From an uncultured Mucilaginibacter sp. (GTDB taxonomy: Bacteria > Bacteroidota > Bacteroidia > Sphingobacteriales > Sphingobacteriaceae): 14,167 nucleotides of DNA. Below, piece by piece: positions 8,026 to 14,167 of this stretch. Under the pieces are notes generated by a model. That model had not been told where the DNA came from and searched no databases. It was given only the letters and a program-made list of their open reading frames with translations. Where the stretch lies: contig CAMLFI010000023.1 of the NCBI GenBank assembly GCA_946479225.1, forward strand, positions 1-14,167, read 5' to 3'. Made by a program: the position numbers and the translations under genes. Each line of letters starts with the position of its first letter. The stretch's first letter is position 1.

Positions 8026-9558
8026 ATGGCACACAGTATTGAAAACAACGCTACACGCGATGGGCTAAAGCACAGTCCCTGGCAAATGGCCGAAGAAACG
8101 GCAATAAATAAAAGTAAAGCATCACAGCAGGCATATGATTGCCTTATTGTAGGCGCAGGCATCACCGGTTTAACAACAGGCGTATTACTGCAGCAGGCCG
8201 GCAAAAACGTAGCGATTGCCGAGGCACACAACGTGGGTTTTGGCACCACAGGCGGTACAAGTGCGCACATTAACACTTTTGCTGATACCACTTATCCTGA
8301 AACGCAGGCCGCTTTTGGCGAGGAAGGCGCTCAAATGTTTGCTAATGCAATAAATGAAGGCGCCGGCATAATAAAGAGCTTCGTGGATAGCCTAAAGATA
8401 GATTGCGATCATGAGGAAAAAACGGGCTACTTATATGCCGAAAACGAGGACGAAGCAAAACACCTGGCTGATATTTACGATGGATTTGTACAGGTGGGCG
8501 TTGCAGCTAATTATACCGAAAACGTCCCTACCCCGGTGCCTTTTGTTAAGGCGCTTGAGATACCCGGGCAGGCCCAGTTTCATCCCATAAAATACTTAAT
8601 GGCGCTTAAGGCTGCCTTTATTAAAGCCGGCGGTAATTTATTTGAAAACACCTTTATTGAAAAACTGGAACATGAGGATGGGATCCACATAGCACAGTCT
8701 GGTGATACCCAGTTGCGGGCTAAAAAGGTGATCTACGCTACACATACCCCGCCGGGCATTACGGTGTTTAGCTTCCGCTGCGCGCCGTATCGCAGCTATG
8801 TACTGGCGGTAAAACTAAAAAGCGGTAAGTATCCTGATGCAGTGATATATGACATGCAGGAACCCTATCACTACGTACGCACGCATCAAATTGATTGCGA
8901 ACAGCTTTTATTGATAGGCGGCAACGATCATAAAACCGGGCATGATGATCCCGAAAAAGCCTTTGCCGACCTGGAAAAATACGCCCGCAAATATTATAAT
9001 ATCTCGTCGGTAAAGTACAGGTGGTCATCGCAATATTATATTCCGGCTGATGGCTTGCCCTATATAGGCCAGATACCTTTTATGGCCGATGGCGTGCTCA
9101 CCGCCACAGGTTTTAATGGTAATGGTATGATGCTGGGCAGCATATCAGCAAAGATACTGGCAGACAAAGTACTCGGTGTTGAAAACAGGTACGAAAACCT
9201 TTTCTCGTCGTCGCGTTTAAAACCTATAGATGGCTTTTTAGAGTTTGTTAAGGAAAATGCTGATGTAGCCTACCATTTTGTGGCCGACCGTTTCGGCGCT
9301 GCCGAAACCGATTCGTTGCAGCGGTTAAAGCCCGGCACAGGCAAAATTGTAAACCTCGACGGTGAAAAGATGGCGGTATACCGCGACCAAGCGGGGGCTA
9401 TACATGCGCTCAGCCCGGTTTGCACCCACGCGGGTTGCATTGTCAACTTTAACGCGGCAGAATGCACCTGGGATTGCCCTTGCCATGGTGGTCGTTACGC
9501 TATCAATGGCGAAGTGCTTACCGGCCCGCCAACTAAAGGGCTATCTTCTATTATATAA
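8026..9558 (+). CDS. FAD-dependent oxidoreductase (DadA-like) with C-terminal Rieske [2Fe-2S] domain
   Basis: The 510-residue two-domain redox enzyme has an N-terminal DAO/DadA-type flavoprotein fold. It begins with the dinucleotide-binding motif DCLIVGAGITGLTTG (GAGITG at 43-48), followed by the Glu ending the second strand (AIAEA) and the GTTGGTSAH loop. The substrate half runs to about residue 400, ending with the second FAD contact near GVLTATGFNGNGMM. The C-terminal Rieske domain (about 420-510) has a full set of ligands: Cys466-x-His468, then 15 residues, then Cys484-x-x-His487. The layout resembles Bacillus YhfW-like proteins; the substrate is unknown. The protein stops soon after GPPTKGL, so the last Rieske strand may be short. 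No signal peptide is seen, so it should be cytosolic. It is the first gene of a rightward run, 14 bases before the 203-residue gene. Confidence 0.93.
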   Translation: MAHSIENNATRDGLKHSPWQMAEETAINKSKASQQAYDCLIVGAGITGLTTGVLLQQAGKNVAIAEAHNVGFGTTGGTSAHINTFADTTYPETQAAFGEEGAQMFANAINEGAGIIKSFVDSLKIDCDHEEKTGYLYAENEDEAKHLADIYDGFVQVGVAANYTENVPTPVPFVKALEIPGQAQFHPIKYLMALKAAFIKAGGNLFENTFIEKLEHEDGIHIAQSGDTQLRAKKVIYATHTPPGITVFSFRCAPYRSYVLAVKLKSGKYPDAVIYDMQEPYHYVRTHQIDCEQLLLIGGNDHKTGHDDPEKAFADLEKYARKYYNISSVKYRWSSQYYIPADGLPYIGQIPFMADGVLTATGFNGNGMMLGSISAKILADKVLGVENRYENLFSSSRLKPIDGFLEFVKENADVAYHFVADRFGAAETDSLQRLKPGTGKIVNLDGEKMAVYRDQAGAIHALSPVCTHAGCIVNFNAAECTWDCPCHGGRYAINGEVLTGPPTKGLSSII

Positions 9559-9572
9559 AAAATGATCTGATT

Positions 9573-10184
9573 ATGCCAAACGCAGAAGAAACCATACCCA
9601 GTCAGGCAACCGGTCGCGCAACCAATTTTACATCAGAGCGCGGATTTGATACACGGCAAGCCGCGCACCAAGCCTTTAAGCAAGCGGCCACCCGATTACT
9701 CACCGTAAACAAATGGCAGCAATACGCAGGCTCCGGATCGTCTGAATTTTGCCTTACCAATAACGAGGGAAAGGAAGTGGACGGCTTTGCCAAAGAAGGT
9801 TTTTTGTTCAATATCAGTATGCCTATACCAGGCTCCAACGCTGGCGATGGCCTGGAGTGGGTAATGATTGAACGTATTGAAGCCAACGAGGATGCGAATG
9901 CTGAAGAAGAGTTTATAAGCATGACGGTGCGCCCTGTCCCTGATCCGCATAAAACCGAAACGGAGATAGCCCACTTTTATAAGGACGTTACTACCAATAC
10001 ATTTATAGTAAAACGTGTGGGCAACACCGTAATTGCCGGGGCGCATGGCCGCAACGAAACGCCAAACAATGAGAATGTGGATTTGCACGATAAAATCAGG
10101 AACACCATTGTAGCCTTAACGGCACGCATTGGATTGGCCGGCCCGCAATGGAAAATGCTGGTAAATGGTTTTTTGGAAGAGTAA
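9573..10184 (+). CDS. Conserved-type protein of unknown function (203 aa)
   Basis: I do not recognise the family. The product is a soluble acidic protein without signal peptide or membrane helix. A polar N-terminus (residues 1-25) is followed by a helix (TRQAAHQAFKQAATRLL). The long middle part looks beta-rich (FCLTNNEGKEVDGFAKEG, FLFNISMPIPG, EWVMIERIEAN, EEFISMTVRPVPDP, HFYKDVTTNTFIVKRV). The end is an amphipathic helix (LHDKIRNTIVALTARIGL) with PQWKML nearby. The ATG at 9573 lies 14 bases after the FAD/Rieske stop, and the SDR gene begins 23 bases after its stop, so it is embedded in a redox operon. A binding or accessory role there is inference; no catalytic motif is visible. Confidence 0.85.
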   Translation: MPNAEETIPSQATGRATNFTSERGFDTRQAAHQAFKQAATRLLTVNKWQQYAGSGSSEFCLTNNEGKEVDGFAKEGFLFNISMPIPGSNAGDGLEWVMIERIEANEDANAEEEFISMTVRPVPDPHKTETEIAHFYKDVTTNTFIVKRVGNTVIAGAHGRNETPNNENVDLHDKIRNTIVALTARIGLAGPQWKMLVNGFLEE

Positions 10185-10207
10185 TAGTGCCGATAATTAA
10201 GAAAGCA

Positions 10208-11194
10208 ATGAAGACATCAGAAAAAATAGAGGGTAAGAGCATAGTGATTACCGGCGCTTCAAGTGGTGCCGGGCGGGCGGCGGCTGTTGAGTTTGCATTG
10301 TGTGGAGCGAGGCTTACCCTGGCTGCCCGTAATGAGGCCGCTTTAGAGGAAGTAGCTGCTGAATGTACCCGCCTGGGCGCAGAAGTACAGGTTGTGGTTA
10401 CTGATGTAAGTGATAGTAAAGCCATGATAAACCTGGCCAATGCCGCCAATGATCGCTTTGGCCGGGTAGATGTTTGGGTGAATAACGCGGGCGTTTTAGC
10501 CGCCGGGCCATTTGATGAAATGCCGATGGCACTACATGAGCAAGTTATCCGCACCAATTTATTGGGCTACATGAATGGCGCACACGCTGTACTGCCTTTT
10601 TTTAAAGCTCAAAAAAGCGGTATCATCATCAATAATATATCAATTGGCGGCTTTTTGCCGGTGCCTTATGGCGGCGGCTACACAGCCAGTAAGTTTGGCT
10701 TGCGGGGATTTTCCGAAGCATTAAAGGGTGAGCTAACCCAATGGCCCGAAATTTATATCTGCGATCTTTTTCCTGCCTTTTTAGATACGCCGGGCATTCA
10801 GCATGCAGGTAACTATACCGGCAAGGTTTTAAAACCCGCCCCTCCCGTTTACGATCCGCGGCGAGCGGCAAAAGCCATGGTTGATGTAGCGGCCAATCCG
10901 CAGTCAACGCGGTATGTAGGCAGCGTTTCGTTACTGCTCAAATTTGCGCATGCGCTTTTTCCGCAATTGCTGGCTAATAGCAGCGGTGCGGCAGTACGGC
11001 GCTATCTTAAGCAAGCCAATGGGATCAGCAAAACAGATGGTAATGTATTCACTACCGTTGATTATAGCATGTCACCTTATGGAGGCTTCGGTCCTCCGGG
11101 AAAACCCGGCGCTCATCGTAAATATATAGCGGCGGTAATGTTTGCAGGTTTAGCTGCAGGTTTATGGATGATAAGGCGACGATGGTTAAAATAG
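10208..11194 (+). CDS. Short-chain dehydrogenase/reductase with C-terminal membrane segment
   Basis: The 328-residue classical SDR is a NAD(P)-dependent oxidoreductase. The cofactor motif TGASSGAG lies at residues 15-22, followed by Asp66 in TDVS and NNAG at 92-95. The catalytic set is complete: Asn117 (RTNLLG), Ser145 (NNISIGG), Tyr158 and Lys162 (YTASK). The core ends near residue 240. An extra tail follows, with a Gly/Pro-rich linker (YGGFGPPGKPG) and a final hydrophobic helix (about 306-322) capped by RRRWLK, so it is probably anchored to the inner membrane by its C-terminus. The frame is open from an ATG at 10148, which would overlap the previous gene by 37 bases. I prefer 10208, which sits after an A-rich stretch and fits the family N-terminus. 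Substrate unknown; last gene of the operon. Confidence 0.92.
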   Translation: MKTSEKIEGKSIVITGASSGAGRAAAVEFALCGARLTLAARNEAALEEVAAECTRLGAEVQVVVTDVSDSKAMINLANAANDRFGRVDVWVNNAGVLAAGPFDEMPMALHEQVIRTNLLGYMNGAHAVLPFFKAQKSGIIINNISIGGFLPVPYGGGYTASKFGLRGFSEALKGELTQWPEIYICDLFPAFLDTPGIQHAGNYTGKVLKPAPPVYDPRRAAKAMVDVAANPQSTRYVGSVSLLLKFAHALFPQLLANSSGAAVRRYLKQANGISKTDGNVFTTVDYSMSPYGGFGPPGKPGAHRKYIAAVMFAGLAAGLWMIRRRWLK

Positions 11195-11234
11195 TTGTTC
11201 GTTAAATTTTATTTCGCTTCATCAATCGCGTTGT

Positions 11235-11242
11235 TAATTTTG
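11235..11242 (+). promoter_or_regulatory. Promoter -7 element of the HopJ-family gene, implying a near-leaderless mRNA
   Basis: TAATTTTG is a perfect match to the Bacteroidota -7 element TAnnTTTG, and the ATG of the HopJ-family gene begins only four bases after it. Transcription from this element would start at or within a few bases of the start codon. No clean -33 TTG is seen at 17-23 bases upstream, so the element may be weak or rely on the extended -7 alone. Confidence 0.5.
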
Positions 11243-11246
11243 CAGC

Positions 11247-11588
11247 ATGAAAGAACAGCTGCAAACTTTACTCACATCCCTAAAAACAAACGCTATCCAC
11301 TTCGCCAAGGTTATTGAATTTATTGATACTCACTATCAACACCAGCCAACCGCATTTAAAAACGGCGACGCTTATAACGAAGCTACCCAAAACCAGGGCA
11401 GCGCCCGTGTATTTGCTTTCGCGCAGTTGAATAATTTAAACGCCGAAGATACCCTTTACCTGTTTGCAGAGCATTATCAGGCTGTACTTGCTACCCCCGA
11501 GGCAACCGATCACCAAAACATAAGGCAGTTTATGGCGCATGGCTGGGACGGGATAGTTTTTGAAGGAGAAGCGCTCGTAGCCAAATAA
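11247..11588 (+). CDS. HopJ type III effector-family protein
   Basis: The 113-residue protein matches the HopJ family along its whole length. Landmarks are FAKVIEFIDTHYQHQPTAFK and NGDAYNEATQNQGSARVFAF in the first half. Then come an acidic linker (NLNAEDTLYLF), EHYQAVLATP, and the closing DHQNIRQFMAHGWDGIVFEG. HopJ was first named as a secreted effector of Pseudomonas syringae. Homologues are widespread in bacteria without type III secretion, where the role is probably metabolic or regulatory and is not known. No secretion signal or type III genes are present here. It has its own -7 element upstream, separate from the SDR operon, whose stop is 52 bases away. An AT-rich hairpin follows. Confidence 0.9.
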   Translation: MKEQLQTLLTSLKTNAIHFAKVIEFIDTHYQHQPTAFKNGDAYNEATQNQGSARVFAFAQLNNLNAEDTLYLFAEHYQAVLATPEATDHQNIRQFMAHGWDGIVFEGEALVAK

Positions 11589-11595
11589 CCATTTA

Positions 11596-11630
11596 TAATA
11601 AACGGCAATATCCGGCCTTATTATTCGTTT
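11596..11630 (+). terminator. Weak candidate terminator after the HopJ-family gene
   Basis: TAATAA (11596-11601) pairs perfectly with TTATTA (11618-11623). An inner CGG/CCG pairing closes part of the 16-base loop, and TTCGTTT follows. The stem is AT-rich and the U-tract is interrupted, so termination would be inefficient. Confidence 0.3.
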
Positions 11631-11675
11631 ACCTAATGATGCCTGTGTTTAATTGCTATTCTTTATCTTGCACTA

Positions 11676-12011
11676 ATGCAGGACTTCTTTAACGTCATAA
11701 AAGATTGGGTTGTTGACCTGGGCGATAAGCACGGGGTTAACCCTTTGGTTATATTTTGCCTGTACCTCTGCAGCAAAATCAGCTTGTTCACTTGCCTGGG
11801 CTGGGCCATTAATAACATCCGCCTAAAAAAACCATTTGTGCCGCAATTACTTTTTGCCGGTATCAGCTTCTGCGTACCATATACTTATGTTATGATTGTG
11901 GGCCGCAATATAGCGCCTTGGGTATATATTGTTATTGGATTGATATTCGTTTTAGGTGTGTATTCTATCTGGAAGAAGGTTACAATGAAGGTTGATCAAC
12001 CGGTGCCCTAA
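11676..12011 (+). CDS. Small membrane protein of unknown function (111 aa)
   Basis: I do not recognise the family. The product has a short amphipathic start (MQDFFNVIKDWVVDLGDKHG) and three predicted membrane helices: about residues 22-46 (rich in Cys, Leu and Ile), 56-76 and 80-100. It ends in a basic-then-polar tail (WKKVTMKVDQPVP). A basic loop NNIRLKKP lies between helices one and two, and by the positive-inside rule this loop faces the cytoplasm. Codon use looks like that of the neighbours. The ATG at 11676 lies just after TATCTTGCACTA, which is one base short of a -7 element. The gene is separated from its neighbours by 87 bases upstream and about 60-95 downstream, so it may be its own transcript. 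Confidence 0.78.
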   Translation: MQDFFNVIKDWVVDLGDKHGVNPLVIFCLYLCSKISLFTCLGWAINNIRLKKPFVPQLLFAGISFCVPYTYVMIVGRNIAPWVYIVIGLIFVLGVYSIWKKVTMKVDQPVP

Positions 12012-12106
12012 TAGCAGCCGCTCATAGCCTCCGCGTTTTTTCTTCTAATTGCAAACCATTTAGCTTTATGTTGAGTTTTAAAGATGCACAACATAATTTT
12101 AATGCG

Positions 12107-12406
12107 ATGGCAGTGTATCTTATCAACAGCTATAACATCACCAACATTGAAGAGTTTAAACAGTACCCGCCCAAGGTGAGCGTGATATTAAAAAAATACG
12201 GCGCAGAAGTATTGGCATCTGATACGGCCGCTACCAGCCTGGAAGGCGAGGCCAAAACCATGAATGCAATTATCAAATTTCCATCACACCAGGCAGTGCT
12301 TGATTGTTACAACGACCCGGATTATCAAGCCATCCGACCGATAAGATGGGCCAATACCAGCGACTGTAGTATGGTTGTTGTAAAAGAATTTATAAAGGCT
12401 GAATAA
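12107..12406 (+). CDS. DUF1330-family protein
   Basis: The protein is a compact ferredoxin-like alpha/beta protein of the DUF1330 family, whose function is not established. Visible landmarks are a first strand AVYLINSYNIT, the helix EEFKQYPPKVSVILKKYGAE, then LEGEAKTMNAIIKFPSHQAV, and the family block CYNDPDYQAIRPIRWANTSD. From the ATG at 12107 it has 99 residues, close to the usual family size of about 95, and begins exactly at the domain. An in-frame ATG at 12068 would add 13 residues (MLSFKDAQHNFNA). I prefer the inner start also because TAGCTTTA (12061-12068) resembles a -7 element overlapping the outer ATG, so a transcript from it would begin after that codon. It converges on the PAS sensor gene, with 31 bases between their stops. 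Confidence 0.83.
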   Translation: MAVYLINSYNITNIEEFKQYPPKVSVILKKYGAEVLASDTAATSLEGEAKTMNAIIKFPSHQAVLDCYNDPDYQAIRPIRWANTSDCSMVVVKEFIKAE

Positions 12407-12445
12407 GGATTTTTCGGGTATAAAGGTATATATAAGATCAGCCTT
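12395..12445. terminator. Inverted repeat across the convergent gene ends, possible bidirectional terminator
   Basis: AAGGCTGA (12395-12402) and TCAGCCTT (12438-12445) are perfect inverted copies separated by 35 bases. Each arm touches one of the two convergent stop codons. The loop is long, and TTTTT (12411-12415) is the only T-run, placed inside the loop rather than after the stem. A role in 3' end formation is possible but poorly supported. Confidence 0.22.
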
Positions 12446-14075
12446 CGCCTTGATTTTGTTGTCCGTGCTCCGGATACTGCTCAATGATACTGGTAGATTT
12501 TTCAATGATCTCCCAAATGATCTTGTCCAATTGGGTTGCCGAAATATTAAGGTATTCCAATATCTTCTCTCTGTTATCATCATCCGGTTCGCTGGTTAAC
12601 ATCGGCAGCAGGCCCATAATACTCGCCAACGGCGCCCTCACCAGATGCGATTGCATCCAGGATATTTCACGGAACACTTTGTTTTGCTCTTCAACAGACC
12701 TAAGGTAAAATTTTCTTTCTGTTATGTTCCTGCCGGCAATACATGCGCCAATAATTCGCTTTTGTTCGCGTACAGGTGTTACTGTGTACCTTATCCAGAT
12801 GCTTGCACCATCTACCCGGAACATACGATCATAGTCGATCGATTCGCCTTGGTATACCTTCTCCATTACTTTCTGAAAATAACCCAGGCGCGATGCTTCC
12901 ACATAGTCAAAAATGCTTCGTCCAATTTCAAACGCTTGTTGATCTTTATTAAATTCCATCGATTCCATGGCCTTGGTATTAAATAACTTGATCACGCCGC
13001 GCGAATCCAATAAAACAAAACCGTCAACGGCACTATCAAAAAGTGCACGCAGATTAGATTCTGATTCTTTTATCTTCTGGTTATAATTGAATACTTCTGC
13101 CTGATGTTCTACCTCCGTTGTGATGTCAGTTGCCTGTACAAGGCGCACCTGGCGGTTATCCAGATCCAGTAAATTACTTTCGATCTTTACGAGGATCGTG
13201 TCACCGTTCTTTTTAATGTGTTGAGAAACTCCTCCGTAAAATTGGCCAGACAACTTGTTATCAGTTACTATTTTAGCTGTTTGCGCTATATGCTCAGGAT
13301 GCCGAATATCCATAATGGTCATGGCTGTAAATTCTGCTTTGGAGTAGCCATAATGCCTGATGGCGGCGTCGTTTACATCAATAAACTGATAATTATCAGT
13401 ATCAAACAGCCACATCGGAAGTGGGCTCTTCTCAAAAATTCGGCGATATCGCTCCTGTAATTGAGTTCTGTTAACTATGGTTAGCTGCAGTCTTTCAAAT
13501 ATTTGATCAATAAGCAGCACAATAACAATGCTGGCAAAAATAAGATTAGCGCTAAAGGCTATCCATTTACCCGTTGTGTATTGCTGAATAAGCGTAGAAT
13601 CAAAAAGCTTAAAGCCGATAATTAGCACGAATGCCGACAGTATGGCGGCATTAATTGCTACGGATAGATATGCAACACGGATTGGAAAGATGAGAGCCGA
13701 AAGCACGGTTATAAAAAACAGGTAAAAAATACCTGGTCCCATATAACCCAACGCGTCTATCAAAAAGATAGCCAGGAAATAGAATACGCTTAAGGTAACG
13801 ATCTTTCGTACACGAAGGCTAATGTTTGCGGCAAAGGTAATTACCGCAATTGCACCAAAACTTATTAGGTCCACCGCCGCAATAATAGGAAAGCCGTCTG
13901 CTAAGGCCATAAAAACGCCCGGCAGCAAAGCAATTAAGCTTATGGGCAAACAGTACACTAAAAAACTACAAAATAATTGGTCTTTCCAATAATGCAGATC
14001 ACGGGTGTTACTATCCGAACAGGAAGCTAAATTGCTTCTGGCGACAGACTGATACCATTGTAAAACTCGTTTCAT
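12438..14075 (-). CDS. Membrane PAS-domain sensor with HisKA-like dimerisation helices but no ATPase domain
   Basis: The 545-residue protein has an N-terminal membrane part with about five or six helices (about residues 36-192). The first PAS domain (about 208-320) contains FEKSPLPMWLFDTDNYQFID and a PAC-like tail QATDITTE. The second PAS domain (about 340-455) contains LFDSAVDGFVLLDSRGVIKL and AGRNITERK. A HisKA-type helix pair (about 465-530) carries the phosphoacceptor region ISWMQSHLVRAPLASIMGL, with His477. The protein then ends. There is no N, G1 or G2 box and no room for an HATPase domain before the convergent gene. The residue after His477 is Leu, where ordinary HisKA kinases have Glu or Asp. 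It is therefore probably not an autonomous kinase; it may be phosphorylated by, or dimerise with, another kinase. No response regulator is adjacent. Such short forms occur in other Bacteroidota. Confidence 0.87.
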   Translation of the reverse strand: MKRVLQWYQSVARSNLASCSDSNTRDLHYWKDQLFCSFLVYCLPISLIALLPGVFMALADGFPIIAAVDLISFGAIAVITFAANISLRVRKIVTLSVFYFLAIFLIDALGYMGPGIFYLFFITVLSALIFPIRVAYLSVAINAAILSAFVLIIGFKLFDSTLIQQYTTGKWIAFSANLIFASIVIVLLIDQIFERLQLTIVNRTQLQERYRRIFEKSPLPMWLFDTDNYQFIDVNDAAIRHYGYSKAEFTAMTIMDIRHPEHIAQTAKIVTDNKLSGQFYGGVSQHIKKNGDTILVKIESNLLDLDNRQVRLVQATDITTEVEHQAEVFNYNQKIKESESNLRALFDSAVDGFVLLDSRGVIKLFNTKAMESMEFNKDQQAFEIGRSIFDYVEASRLGYFQKVMEKVYQGESIDYDRMFRVDGASIWIRYTVTPVREQKRIIGACIAGRNITERKFYLRSVEEQNKVFREISWMQSHLVRAPLASIMGLLPMLTSEPDDDNREKILEYLNISATQLDKIIWEIIEKSTSIIEQYPEHGQQNQGEG

Positions 14076-14109
14076 GCCAAGCCGTTTACCGATCCAACTT
14101 TTAATTTTT

Positions 14110-14117
14110 CAAAAATA
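14110..14117 (-). promoter_or_regulatory. Promoter -7 element of the PAS sensor gene
   Basis: On the minus strand TATTTTTG is a perfect match to the Bacteroidota -7 element TAnnTTTG. It lies 34 bases upstream of the ATG at 14075, which would give a leader of about 25-30 bases. No clear -33 TTG occurs at 17-23 bases further upstream. Confidence 0.45.
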
Positions 14118-14167
14118 CAGTAGTGGCGGCAGCGTATTTGGCTAACTTAATAAAATGATTTGGTATG

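Noticed and set aside
10148..10207. Earlier start of the SDR adding 20 residues
   Set aside because: It would overlap the 203-residue gene by 37 bases and adds sequence outside the SDR fold. The ATG at 10208 fits better, although the longer form cannot be fully excluded.

Overview
The window looks like chromosome of a Bacteroidota bacterium, most likely family Sphingobacteriaceae (Mucilaginibacter or Pedobacter type; this is inference). The grounds are a SusC/SusD outer-membrane pair, A-rich rather than Shine-Dalgarno-like sequence before most starts, several good matches to the Bacteroidota -7 promoter element TAnnTTTG, and small Bacteroidota-typical proteins.

Layout. (1) 1-4572, minus strand: a SusC-type TonB-dependent transporter followed by a SusD-type lipoprotein that runs off the left edge. 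This is a glycan or oligomer import pair; no hydrolase or dedicated regulator is visible, so the substrate is unknown. A candidate promoter lies about 60-90 bases upstream. (2) 4573-5281: about 700 bases without a credible gene, ending in a strong hairpin that should terminate the leftward transcript from the next block. (3) 5282-6851, minus strand: an AraC-type regulator (GTG start) followed by a DUF1801/YdeI-like protein. (4) 6942-7877, minus strand: a tight cluster of a DUF421/YetF membrane protein, an unrecognised 64-residue protein and a KTSC-domain protein. (5) 8026-11194, plus strand: an apparent three-gene operon of a FAD-dependent oxidoreductase fused to a Rieske [2Fe-2S] domain, a 203-residue protein of unknown function and a short-chain dehydrogenase with a C-terminal membrane anchor. 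(6) 11247-12406, plus strand: three small genes (HopJ family, a three-helix membrane protein, DUF1330). (7) 12438-14075, minus strand and convergent: a membrane sensor with two PAS domains and a histidine phosphoacceptor helix pair, but no ATPase domain.

Regions 3 to 7 read as a housekeeping or stress-type accessory neighbourhood rather than a mobile element. There is no integrase, transposase, tRNA, CRISPR array or long repeat. The items most worth a second look are the redox operon with its unknown middle gene, the kinase-less PAS/DHp sensor, and the near-leaderless HopJ-family gene. I did not find convincing evidence of a new multi-gene defence or mobile system.
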